From: Acrocarpospora pleiomorpha
Lineage (GTDB): Bacteria; Actinomycetota; Actinomycetes; Streptosporangiales; Streptosporangiaceae
Length of the DNA stretch: 64,000 nt
Assembly (NCBI RefSeq): GCF_009687885.1
Contig: NZ_BLAF01000021.1
Location: 93,721-157,720 of the forward strand
Direction: 5' to 3'
Part shown: positions 7,468 through 15,039 of the stretch, one piece after another
How the letters are laid out: each line of letters opens with the position of its first letter
Numbering within the stretch: position 1 is the stretch's first letter
Notes under the pieces: generated by a model
What the model was told of the DNA's origin: nothing
Seen by the model: the letters and a program-made list of their open reading frames with translations, nothing else
The model's database searches: none
Translations under genes and position numbers: made by a program

Positions 7468-8751
7468 CCGTCTCCTGGCTGCCTCGATGTCGATCGGCCG
7501 GTCGGGTTCCGGGCCGTTCAGGGCGCGGTCGGCCGCGATCAGCTCGCAGGCCAGGACGATCTCGTACGGCTCACGCGTGGCCAGACAAGCCCGCGCCGCC
7601 TGAGTGGCGAAACCGGCGTGATCCTCGACACCTCGGGATATGACGGCGCCGCCCGTCGTGACGGGGGTCGCGAGCTGGCGGAGGGTGGCCAGGGCGTCCT
7701 GAGCGACGTACTCCAGGATGAGCAGTCCGGAGGCGCCCTCGGTGGCCGCCAGGAACGGGAGCCTGCCGGTGTAGGCGGGTTCCATCAAGGTGGCGAGGCG
7801 GGCGGTGGACAGGGACGCGGTCTGGGTGAGGGCGGCGCGCAGGGTGTCGAGGGTGAGGGCGATCGGGCCGGTGTGGAAGTTGCCGTTGTGAAGGGCTTCG
7901 GTGGTGATGAGGGGATTTTCCAGGGCGGAGTTGATCGCGGTGGTGACCGAAATTTCGGCGTTTTGCAGGGCGGTGAAGGCGGCTTGGTGGACTTGGGGGA
8001 AGGCGCGGTAGCCGTACGGGTCCTGGATTCTGGTGGGGTTCGTGGCGGGGAGGAGAGCGCGGAGCGCGGTGGCGACGTCGGTGCGCTGGACGGAGTCGGC
8101 GAGAGGCTGCATCGACGCCTGGACCGCCTGCCAGGTGCGTGCGGTGACTCTTATCGACGCTTCCAGGAGTTCGCGCAGGTCGTGGAGGGCGAGGGCGGCG
8201 TCGGCCAGGGTGAGGGCGCTGGAGCTGATGAACGGGAGGGCATCGGTGGGTTCTAGGGGAAATGTCGGGCCGTTCCACGGAATTTCGCCCACGAGGCAGA
8301 GGGCGGTGGTCGACAGGGCGGTCAGGTCGCCGGTGCCGATCGCGCCGTATTCGCGGATCGGCGGGATCGCGCGAGAATTGATCGCGTCCGCGAGGACCGG
8401 GAGCAGGGCCGGGTCGAGGCCGGAGCCGCCGCGGAGCAGCTGGTTGAGGCGGACCGCCAGCATCGCCGTGGCCCGCTCGGGACCGATCAGCGGCCCGGCC
8501 CCGGCCGCGTGACTGCGCAGCAGGTCCAGCCCCTGTTGTCCGGGCACGTCCTTGTTCGCGCCCACGCCGGTGGTCCGGCCGTACACCGGTCCGGCCAGGG
8601 CCGTGGCGGCGCGCCGGGAACGGTCGGCGGCGGCGGTCGAGCCGAGCGTGACCGTGGCGCGGCCGGAGCCGATCGCGCTGACCTGCGCGCAGGTCAGCGA
8701 GGTTCCGTCGAGAGGGACCTTTAGGGGGACGACGCGGTCAGTCGTTGACAC
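7450..8751 (-). CDS. Aromatic amino acid lyase (HAL/PAL) family protein with altered MIO motif
   Basis: The 433-residue protein has the family landmarks in order: VYGRTTGVG with the catalytic Tyr, LNQLLRGGSG, QDPYGYRAFPQVH and NGNFHTGP. The electrophilic MIO cofactor normally forms from Ala-Ser-Gly in a stretch such as GSVGASGDL. Here the stretch is GAIGTGDL: one residue shorter, with Thr at the serine position. It may use a Thr-derived cofactor, catalyse something else, or be inactive. The protein is also shorter than the roughly 500-residue histidine ammonia-lyases. The GTG start overlaps the end of the holin-like gene by 14 bp. Confidence 0.8.
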   Translation of the reverse strand: MSTTDRVVPLKVPLDGTSLTCAQVSAIGSGRATVTLGSTAAADRSRRAATALAGPVYGRTTGVGANKDVPGQQGLDLLRSHAAGAGPLIGPERATAMLAVRLNQLLRGGSGLDPALLPVLADAINSRAIPPIREYGAIGTGDLTALSTTALCLVGEIPWNGPTFPLEPTDALPFISSSALTLADAALALHDLRELLEASIRVTARTWQAVQASMQPLADSVQRTDVATALRALLPATNPTRIQDPYGYRAFPQVHQAAFTALQNAEISVTTAINSALENPLITTEALHNGNFHTGPIALTLDTLRAALTQTASLSTARLATLMEPAYTGRLPFLAATEGASGLLILEYVAQDALATLRQLATPVTTGGAVISRGVEDHAGFATQAARACLATREPYEIVLACELIAADRALNGPEPDRPIDIEAARRRLNSPD

Positions 8752-9115
8752 CGAGGATCAGATCGAGCAGCCAGGACACGATGCCGATGATGATCGCGCC
8801 CCAGAACGCCGCCCAGAAGCCGTCCACGTGGAACGGCAGGTCGATCTTCCCGGCGATCCAGCTCGTCAGGTAGAGCAGGCCGGCGTTGACGACCAGCGCG
8901 AACAGGCCGAGCGTGAGCACGTAGAACGCGCAGCCGACGACCTTGATGATCGGCTTCAGGAGCGTGTTGATGATTCCGAAGATCAGCGCGACCGCGAGGA
9001 GCGTGCCGATCTGCTTGGTGGTGTCGCCGCTGGCGACGGTGATGCCGTCCACCACCTGGGTGGCGACCCAGAGGGAGGCGGCGACTACCAAGATCTTGAG
9101 GATGACCTTAATCAC
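8738..9115 (-). CDS. Phage holin family (YvlD-like) membrane protein
   Basis: The 125-residue protein has four hydrophobic segments and the FGIINTLLKPIIKV motif of the widespread mycobacterial-phage-holin/YvlD-like family. These are chromosomal membrane proteins with no firm function, despite the phage-derived family name. It lies directly upstream of the lyase gene with a 14-bp overlap, so the two are probably cotranscribed. Confidence 0.8.
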   Translation of the reverse strand: MIKVILKILVVAASLWVATQVVDGITVASGDTTKQIGTLLAVALIFGIINTLLKPIIKVVGCAFYVLTLGLFALVVNAGLLYLTSWIAGKIDLPFHVDGFWAAFWGAIIIGIVSWLLDLILGVND

Positions 9116-9250
9116 AGCTGTGATCCTTCCACGCCCGCACCCCGTTTGCGCAGTGCGAATGTGGATGCGTCATAGCGCGAACACATCGTCACACTATGTT
9201 TGCATAAGTGGTGATCCTGGGGGAAATGTCCAATTGGGGGTGGGTGAGAG

Positions 9251-9550
9251 ATGGACGTCGACCAGTTGGCGCAGCTGTCCGCCAAAGAATTGCACGACCG
9301 CGCCGTACGCTACGCGGTCCGGCACGGCGACTTCGGATTCCTGTGGGAGCTGCTGAAGGTGATCCCTGCCGCCGAAGCCGCGAGCGGACACTCCGACGAG
9401 ACCGCGAACGATCTCAGCCGGGTGTCCGCGCTGCTCAGCGACGCGCTCGGATCCGGGGAGGGCGAACTCGGCGACGCCCTCCGCCCGATCTACATCGACT
9501 ACCTGGCGCGGCATCCGGACGCGCTCAGGAACTTCACCGAGGACGCGTAA
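9251..9550 (+). CDS. Conserved hypothetical protein, 99 aa
   Basis: An acidic, mostly helical 99-residue protein starts at an ATG after a GAGAG-type site. It begins MDVDQLAQLSAKELHDRA and has no membrane segment, cysteine or recognisable domain. It ends one base before the convergent ApbE-like gene. Codon use is typical of the neighbourhood, which supports a real gene, but I do not recognise a function. Confidence 0.7.
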   Translation: MDVDQLAQLSAKELHDRAVRYAVRHGDFGFLWELLKVIPAAEAASGHSDETANDLSRVSALLSDALGSGEGELGDALRPIYIDYLARHPDALRNFTEDA

Positions 9551-9551
9551 C

Positions 9552-10367
9552 TCACCCCGCCATGCTCTCGGGGGCATACGCGAGGAAGCCCGGCGTGGTT
9601 ATGCCCTGGCCGTCGGAGGTGATGATCAGCACGTCGTACGGGGTGGCCTGGGTGTCCTTGGGGAGGGCCAGCAGGCGGGCGACGTGTTTGGCGCGGGCCA
9701 GGCCCATGCCGTACAGGGCGGCGGCGTACGCGCCCGCGTCAGCCAGATCCGGCCCGACCACGGTCACCCCGGCGATCCCGCTCGCGCGCGGGCGGCCGTC
9801 GTGCGTGGCGACGGCCAGATCGTGGGCGAACAGGACGGTACGCATCGCGTGGCTGCCCTGGTCGCGCAGGCCGCGCAGCCGCTCCCGCGCGCTTCGGACC
9901 GGATCGCGCACCCCGATCCGCCACGGCACGCCCGGCCGCGCCGACCCGCGCACCCGCACGTTCCCGCCCGCGCTCACGCAGTGATCGACCGCGCCCGCCG
10001 CCGCCAGCGCCCGCGAGACCCGCTCCACCGCCCATCCCTTCACGTATCCGGCCGGCGCCGGCTCCTTGCCGATGGAGGCGCGCAACTCGCCGCGGCGCTT
10101 CAGCACCTCGGCCAGCTCCGGCGCGCACTCCGCCAGCGAGAGCTCGTCCCGCGCGAACCGGCTCACCTGGCTGCCCGCGTCGCTCCCGTCGAAGGTCTCA
10201 TCCACCCAGCGCAGCCAGGTGAACGCGTCATCCAGCAGCGGCCGCAGCTCCCGCTGGGGCAGCGCCGTCCGGATATCTATGCCGACCGGGGTGCCCATCA
10301 CCATCTCGACACGATGTGCCCCGGGGAAGCGGGCACTGCGGTGGGCCTGGTCTTCGTTGATGTTCAT
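9552..10367 (-). CDS. apbE: ApbE-like FAD:protein FMN transferase
   Basis: The 271-residue protein shows ApbE landmarks: GYVKGWAVERV near residue 117, a SAGGNVRVRG segment near 140, and a C-terminal DAGAYAAALYGMG stretch. ApbE proteins attach FMN to Thr residues of target flavoproteins. ATG 10367 (MNINEDQ) follows GGAGA; a frame extending to 10421 is not needed. No target flavoprotein is adjacent, and no lipoprotein signal is seen, so it is probably cytoplasmic. It is divergent from the OsmC gene. Confidence 0.8.
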   Translation of the reverse strand: MNINEDQAHRSARFPGAHRVEMVMGTPVGIDIRTALPQRELRPLLDDAFTWLRWVDETFDGSDAGSQVSRFARDELSLAECAPELAEVLKRRGELRASIGKEPAPAGYVKGWAVERVSRALAAAGAVDHCVSAGGNVRVRGSARPGVPWRIGVRDPVRSARERLRGLRDQGSHAMRTVLFAHDLAVATHDGRPRASGIAGVTVVGPDLADAGAYAAALYGMGLARAKHVARLLALPKDTQATPYDVLIITSDGQGITTPGFLAYAPESMAG

Positions 10368-10468
10368 CGGTCTCCTTCGCTCTGCACCCTGAGGTACGCG
10401 GGAGCTCCCGATCCTGTTCACAACTTCCGGGAAAGATCTCAGAATGATCTCGGAGTAGTGTGCTGCGT

Positions 10469-10864
10469 ATGGCGCCAGTACACGTGGAACGCACTCCCGA
10501 CGGCTTCGTCGCCAGCAACGAACGAGGCGCGCAACTCAAGATCGGCAGCGTCACCGACGAGGGCGTCTTCAGCCCCGTCGAACTCCTGCTCATCGCCGTC
10601 GGAGCCTGCAACATCGTCACCGTCGAACCCCTCACCGCCCAACGCGGCCACCGCCTCCCCCGGCTGGCCGTGTCCATCACCGCCACCAAAGCCGAGCCGA
10701 CGCTGCTGGACACGGTGACGGTCACGTACGAGGTCGAGCTTCCCGAAAGCCTCACGCCGGAGAAGTTCGCCGAGATCGCGGAACGCGTGCACCAGCGGCA
10801 TTGCACGGTCAGCAGATCCTTGGAGCGTGGAACAGAGGTCAAGCTCAACCTGCCTCAGGCCTGA
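10469..10864 (+). CDS. OsmC family peroxiredoxin-like protein
   Basis: The 131-residue protein has the two OsmC cysteines, one in AVGACNIVTVEPL (about residue 47) and one in HQRHCTVSRSL (about residue 109). OsmC/Ohr proteins reduce organic hydroperoxides. ATG 10469 lies seven bases after a -10-like TAGTGT (10456-10461), consistent with a leaderless transcript. GTG 10460 after GGAG is an alternative start. Confidence 0.8.
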   Translation: MAPVHVERTPDGFVASNERGAQLKIGSVTDEGVFSPVELLLIAVGACNIVTVEPLTAQRGHRLPRLAVSITATKAEPTLLDTVTVTYEVELPESLTPEKFAEIAERVHQRHCTVSRSLERGTEVKLNLPQA

Positions 10865-10905
10865 GATCCAGACCAACTATCCACCCGTTCATGACGACTT
10901 CCATA

Positions 10906-11106
10906 AAGTCGGTTCTGTAGCGTGGAAGCAGGTCAAGGGGGCTGGAAAGCCACCACACAGGCTATATGTCACAAGGATGCGGGAGGGGAACCGTATCCCA
11001 AGCGGGGGAACCCGCCCAGAGCGCCTTTGGGGGAGGGCGCCTCGGCGGTACCGCTTAGTGAAAGTCGGGGCCGGACAGTTGGGGGACTGTCCGGCCCCGA
11101 CTGTGT
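10906..11106 (+). ncRNA. Candidate structured RNA with five hairpins and a terminator
   Basis: This 200-base non-coding stretch folds by eye into successive hairpins: 10940-10951 (loop GGAA), 10975-10998 (8-bp stem, loop GAGGGGAA), 11002-11015 (GCGGG/CCCGC, loop GGAA), 11021-11040 (loop TTTGGGGGAG), 11045-11054, and the terminal 17-bp hairpin. Four loops carry GGA or GGGGA. No plus-strand gene follows, so it would be a stand-alone small RNA or a structured 3' region of the OsmC transcript. It matches no riboswitch class I can recall. The strand is inferred from the terminator tail. Confidence 0.45.
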
Positions 11107-11110
11107 TTAT
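11063..11110. terminator. Strong bidirectional terminator
   Basis: A perfect 17-bp stem (11063-11079 with 11086-11102) closes a TGGGGG loop and is followed by TGTTTAT on the plus strand. It begins four bases past the stop of the leftward MFS gene, so it can serve both convergent units. Confidence 0.85.
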
Positions 11111-12339
11111 GGCCGATCCTCCGGATCGGCGGTCATCATGGCTAGGCCGATGACCGCGAGGAGCCCGAGCGCCGCTGGGATGAGGAACACCATGGGTAGT
11201 CCGATGACGGCGGCTCCGACGCCTCCGGCGGCTCCGCCCAGGGCGGACGCCAGAGAGGTGGAGCTCAGGAAGATGGCGGAGGCGGTGGCGACAGCCGTCG
11301 GGAGAAGGCGCTGAGCGACGATGATCCCGAGTGCGGCGAAGACTCCCCACACGCCGCCCATGAGGATCTGTCCGGCGAACAGCCCGGCGGCCGTGCCCGT
11401 CGTGGCGAAGCAGATGTTGGCGGCGACCCCGAAAGCCGCGCCGACCACCATCAGCCGCATCATCCCGACCCTGCGTGCCACGAGCACAGCCAGGGGCATC
11501 AGAACGATCTCGACCAGCGGCTGAATTCCAATGATCGCGCCACTGAGCCCGGCGGGGAAATCGAGTTGCCCGTTCATGTAGATCGGCAGATACGCGTACT
11601 TGATCGGCTCCCCGGCGTAGACGAGCACGTAGAGCGTCGTGAACGCGAGCAACGGCAGCATCGCCCGCACGCCGGGACCGCGTGTGCCGGATCCCGAAGT
11701 CTGCCCCGTCGAGGCTGCGGCGGGCGGTGTCCTGAGCGCCCCGAGCGGGACGACTTGGGCAAGGGTGCAGATCGCAGTCGCGAGAAGCATGGTACGCAGC
11801 GAGGTGTGGGCGGCCAGAAAAGCCCCGGCGACCGGACCGACCACCCAGCCGCCGGTGAGGGCCATCCGCACGACGGCGACCACGCCGTCGTTGCTCGGGT
11901 TCGGGTGCGCCTTCAGCTCATCGTGGATGGCGGCGAAGAGCTGCGACGTAGCGGCGCCGGCGAAGCCGAGCACGACTGCGCTGATGAGGTAGGGCATCCA
12001 CAGCTGTGTCGAAAAGGCGATGCCCACCCAGCCCACGAACCCCGCGACGGTGCAGGCGCGGAACAGGCCCAGGCGTGCGCCGGTGCGGTCCGATCGCGCA
12101 CCGACCAGATAACCGGCCACTGGCGCGGTCAGGCTCGTCAGATAGAACAGGCCTGCCGCGGTGAGTGTGGCACCGAGGTCATTGACCAGGAACGATGCGA
12201 TCTGGGGTGCGGCTGCCGAGAACCCGAGACCGGACAGGAACAAAGCGATGGTCGCGCCTCGGTAGAGCGGCGAGGCGAGCGTCAACCGGAGCGCCGACGT
12301 GCGCATCACAGGTTCGTCGACCTGCTCGTGTAGTGCCAT
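11107..12339 (-). CDS. MFS sugar efflux transporter (SetA-like)
   Basis: The 410-residue protein has about 12 membrane segments and the layout of sugar efflux transporters, with GYLVGARSDRTGARLG as the loop 2-3 motif. SetA-type proteins export sugars or sugar analogues. The gene starts 11 bp after a LacI-family gene on the same strand and is most likely cotranscribed with it, so inducer and exported compound may be related. Confidence 0.8.
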   Translation of the reverse strand: MALHEQVDEPVMRTSALRLTLASPLYRGATIALFLSGLGFSAAAPQIASFLVNDLGATLTAAGLFYLTSLTAPVAGYLVGARSDRTGARLGLFRACTVAGFVGWVGIAFSTQLWMPYLISAVVLGFAGAATSQLFAAIHDELKAHPNPSNDGVVAVVRMALTGGWVVGPVAGAFLAAHTSLRTMLLATAICTLAQVVPLGALRTPPAAASTGQTSGSGTRGPGVRAMLPLLAFTTLYVLVYAGEPIKYAYLPIYMNGQLDFPAGLSGAIIGIQPLVEIVLMPLAVLVARRVGMMRLMVVGAAFGVAANICFATTGTAAGLFAGQILMGGVWGVFAALGIIVAQRLLPTAVATASAIFLSSTSLASALGGAAGGVGAAVIGLPMVFLIPAALGLLAVIGLAMMTADPEDRP

Positions 12340-12350
12340 CCCTGCTGCCT

Positions 12351-13343
12351 CTAGTTTCGGGTGCTGTCGCGGATGACGAGGTCGACCGGGAACCGCTGTC
12401 GGTGGCCAGGTTCCGGATCACCCTCCAGGAGCAGGCGGGCAGCGGCTGCGGCCATTTCCTCGACGGGCAGGCGCATCGTGGTCAGCGGCGGGTTGGTGCA
12501 TACGGCGGCGATGCTGTCGTCGAAGCCGATGATGCTCACGTCGTCGGGCACGCGTCTGCCGCCGGCGGTGATGGCCTGGACGGCTCCGGCGGCCATCAGG
12601 TCGCAGGCTATGAACATCGCGTCGATGTCCGGGTGTTGTTCGAGCAGCTGTCGCGCGGCGCGGTAACCGCCATCCCGGTGGAAGTCGCCGTCGGCGCTCA
12701 CGTCGGTCAGGCCAAGGCTTCGCACCGCTCGCCGGTATCCGGTACGCCGGTCGATGGCGCAGGGATTGAGGGCGGGTCCGTGAATGGCGGCGATCCGGCG
12801 GCGGCCCCGCTCGTGGAGTTGCTTGACCGCGGTGTACGCACCGCCGATGTTGTCGGCTTCCATGCGGGGAACGGATGAGGCGGTGGGCACCATCGAGACG
12901 GTACGGCGGCACCGACGGTAAAACCGGGCCGCCAATACCGGAGTGATGTCGGCGAGAACGGCACCGAGGGTGGCATTCGCGGCGATCTCGTCGATCGCTT
13001 CGGCGGCTGTCTCCTGGGCCACGGCGTGCAATCGCAGTTGCGCGTTGACGCCTTCGAGGACGGGCATCATGCCTGCCAGGGCGCGGCTGAAGTACGGATG
13101 CGTCCCGAGCCAGCCGATGCCGGAGCCATAGGTCACCGCGATGACGTCGACGGCGCGTTGGCGGCCGGAGACCAGTGCTCTGGCAGTCTCGTTGGGCTGG
13201 TAGCCCAGCTCGGCCACGGCCGCGTGGACCCGCGCGCGCAGCGGTTCGGACGCGCCGGGCGCGTTGTTGATCACGCGGGAGGCGGTCGCGCGGGACACGC
13301 CGGCCACGCGCGCGACATCCTCGATCGTAGGCTTGAGTCTCAT
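12351..13343 (-). CDS. LacI family transcriptional regulator
   Basis: The 330-residue repressor has a LacI DNA-binding head at residues 5-26 (TIEDVARVAGVSRATASRVI) and a type I periplasmic-binding-like sensor domain. ATG 13343 is chosen; GTG 13355 would abut GGAGA. A perfect palindrome GAGAGCGCTCTC at 13406-13417 and a half-site near 13365 lie upstream, so it is probably autoregulated together with the downstream exporter gene. Confidence 0.9.
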   Translation of the reverse strand: MRLKPTIEDVARVAGVSRATASRVINNAPGASEPLRARVHAAVAELGYQPNETARALVSGRQRAVDVIAVTYGSGIGWLGTHPYFSRALAGMMPVLEGVNAQLRLHAVAQETAAEAIDEIAANATLGAVLADITPVLAARFYRRCRRTVSMVPTASSVPRMEADNIGGAYTAVKQLHERGRRRIAAIHGPALNPCAIDRRTGYRRAVRSLGLTDVSADGDFHRDGGYRAARQLLEQHPDIDAMFIACDLMAAGAVQAITAGGRRVPDDVSIIGFDDSIAAVCTNPPLTTMRLPVEEMAAAAARLLLEGDPEPGHRQRFPVDLVIRDSTRN

Positions 13344-13405
13344 CGGGGCCTGCACTCTCCATCACAGCGCTTTCGAGTCGCCGCAGCGTTCTGGACAGTA
13401 GACCC

Positions 13406-13417
13406 GAGAGCGCTCTC
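13406..13417. promoter_or_regulatory. LacI-family operator GAGAGCGCTCTC
   Basis: A perfect 12-bp palindrome centred on CG, a typical LacI-family operator of actinobacteria, sits 63 bp upstream of the LacI start codon. AGCGCTTTC at about 13365-13373 is a possible second half-site. Confidence 0.7.
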
Positions 13418-13450
13418 AGGTGAAGCGGCCGTAGCAGAGGCGGCTGCCGG

Positions 13451-14911
13451 TCAGAACGGGTAGCCGGCGATGTCGCCCTGCATGGTCAGCCACTGGGTGT
13501 GGGTGAAGGCGTCGGCGTTGGCGTGGGTGCCGCCGAAGCGGGAGCCGGTGCCGGAGGCGGCGACGCCGCCGAAGGGGGCAACGGCTTCGTCGTCGACGGT
13601 TTGGTCGTTGATGTGGACGATGCCGGAGGGGATGCGTTCGGCCAGGTCGACGGCCTTCATGACGTCGCGGCTGAGGATGCCTAGGGATAGGCCGTATTCG
13701 CTGTTGCCGGCCAGGGCGGCGGCTTCTTCGGGGGTGGTGAAGGGCATGACGGGGGCGACTGGGCCGAAGACCTCGTTGGCGTAGGCGGGGCTGTCGGTGG
13801 TGACTCCGGTGAGGACGGTGGGGCGGTAGAAGAGGCCTTGGTAGGTGCCGCCGGCGGCTAGGCGGGCACCGTTGTCGACGCTGGCGGTGACCAGGGCGTG
13901 GACCTTGTCGCGCTGGCCGGTGGAGATGAGCGGGCCGAGGGCGACGCGCTCGGTGGCCGGGTCGCCGACCGGGAGGTGGTCGGCCTTCTCCGCGAGGCGG
14001 GCCACGTATTCGTCGGCGATCGAGGCGTGTACGAGGTGGCGGCCGGTGGTCATGCAGATCTGGCCCTGGTGCAGGAAGGAACCCCAGGCTCCGGCGGAGG
14101 CGGCCAGGTCCAGGTCGGCGTCCTCCAGGACGATCAGTGCCGAGTTGCCGCCCAGTTCCAGGTGGGCGCGCTTGAGCAGGCGTCCGCAGGCTTCGCCGAC
14201 CTTGCGGCCGGCGGTGGTGGAGCCGGTGAAGGAGATCACCGGCACGTCCGGGTGGGCGACCAGGGCTTCGCCTGCTTCGGGTCCGCCGGGCAGGACGTGC
14301 AGCAGGCCTGCCGGGAGTCCCGCTTCCTCGAAGATCCGGGCGATGGCGACGCCGCCGCAGACGGCGGTGCGCGGGTCGGGCTTGAGTACGACGGCGTTGC
14401 CGAGCGCGAGCGCGGGGGCGACCGAGCGGGTGCCGAGGATGAGCGGGAAGTTGAACGGGGCGATCACGCCGACCACGCCGACCGGGATGCGCCGGGCCAG
14501 GCTCATCCGGCGTTTGGCGGTCGGGATGATCTCGCCGATCGGGGCTGAGGCGAGCGCGGCGGCCTCGTAGCACTCCTGCGAGGCGACATGGGTTTCCACA
14601 CCCGCTTTGGGCGGGATCGACCCGGCCTCGCGGATGATCCAGTGGTGGATGTCCTCGGCGTGCTGCTCGAACAGGAGACCCGCCCGACGGAGCACGGCGG
14701 CGCGCTCCTCGAAGTTGGTGGCCGCCCACTCCCGCTGCGCGGCCTTGGCCACGGCCACGGCCGCCGCGATGTCCTCGGCGTCGGCGATGCCGGTCCGGCC
14801 GATCTCGTGACCGGTGGCGGGCTCGACGACGGCCGAGTCACCGGCGCGCGATCTCGTCCATCCGCCGCTGAAAACTTGGCCGGTCCAGATCTTGGGGTCC
14901 ATGAGCGACAT
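13451..14911 (-). CDS. Aldehyde dehydrogenase, benzaldehyde dehydrogenase-like
   Basis: The 486-residue protein is a full aldehyde dehydrogenase with the cofactor segment APFNFPLILG, the general base Glu in LELGGNS and the catalytic Cys in HQGQICMTTGR. It most resembles benzaldehyde and vanillin dehydrogenases. ATG 14911 has GGAGG six bases upstream; the open extension to 14983 is a duplicated copy of the neighbouring gene's 3' end. As last gene of the operon it would oxidise the aldehyde made by the benzoylformate decarboxylase. Confidence 0.85.
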   Translation of the reverse strand: MSLMDPKIWTGQVFSGGWTRSRAGDSAVVEPATGHEIGRTGIADAEDIAAAVAVAKAAQREWAATNFEERAAVLRRAGLLFEQHAEDIHHWIIREAGSIPPKAGVETHVASQECYEAAALASAPIGEIIPTAKRRMSLARRIPVGVVGVIAPFNFPLILGTRSVAPALALGNAVVLKPDPRTAVCGGVAIARIFEEAGLPAGLLHVLPGGPEAGEALVAHPDVPVISFTGSTTAGRKVGEACGRLLKRAHLELGGNSALIVLEDADLDLAASAGAWGSFLHQGQICMTTGRHLVHASIADEYVARLAEKADHLPVGDPATERVALGPLISTGQRDKVHALVTASVDNGARLAAGGTYQGLFYRPTVLTGVTTDSPAYANEVFGPVAPVMPFTTPEEAAALAGNSEYGLSLGILSRDVMKAVDLAERIPSGIVHINDQTVDDEAVAPFGGVAASGTGSRFGGTHANADAFTHTQWLTMQGDIAGYPF

Positions 14912-14918
14912 GTGATCC

Positions 14919-15039
14919 TCCACAGGGTCAGGGGTGGAATTCGGTGTCGGAGCCACAGCCACATCGAGCAGCAGGGGTTCCACAGGTTCAGGGATGGAAT
15001 TCAGTGTCGGGAATCACGGCTACGTCGAGCAGCAGGGGC
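14919..15039. repeat. 60-bp tandem duplication of the mdlC 3' end
   Basis: Bases 14919-14978 repeat 14979-15039 with about 80% identity and one indel. The right copy encodes the last residues of the decarboxylase and its stop codon. The left copy lies between the genes and holds a matching TGA and the ribosome binding site of the dehydrogenase gene. Confidence 0.85.

Noticed and set aside
8738..9115. Holin-family protein as evidence of a prophage.
   Set aside because: This family is a common chromosomal membrane protein, and no other phage gene is present.
10903..11060. Cobalamin, SAM, ydaO (c-di-AMP) or group II intron RNA.
   Set aside because: Short matches such as GGGGGAACC and CCGCTTAG occur, but not in the order or context of any of these consensus structures.
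11021..11106. Minus-strand reading of the hairpins as a 6C-type actinobacterial RNA, because the loops become C-rich (CCCCC).
   Set aside because: On the minus strand no T tract follows the second hairpin and the order and spacing do not match the 6C layout as I remember it. The terminator tail favours the plus strand.
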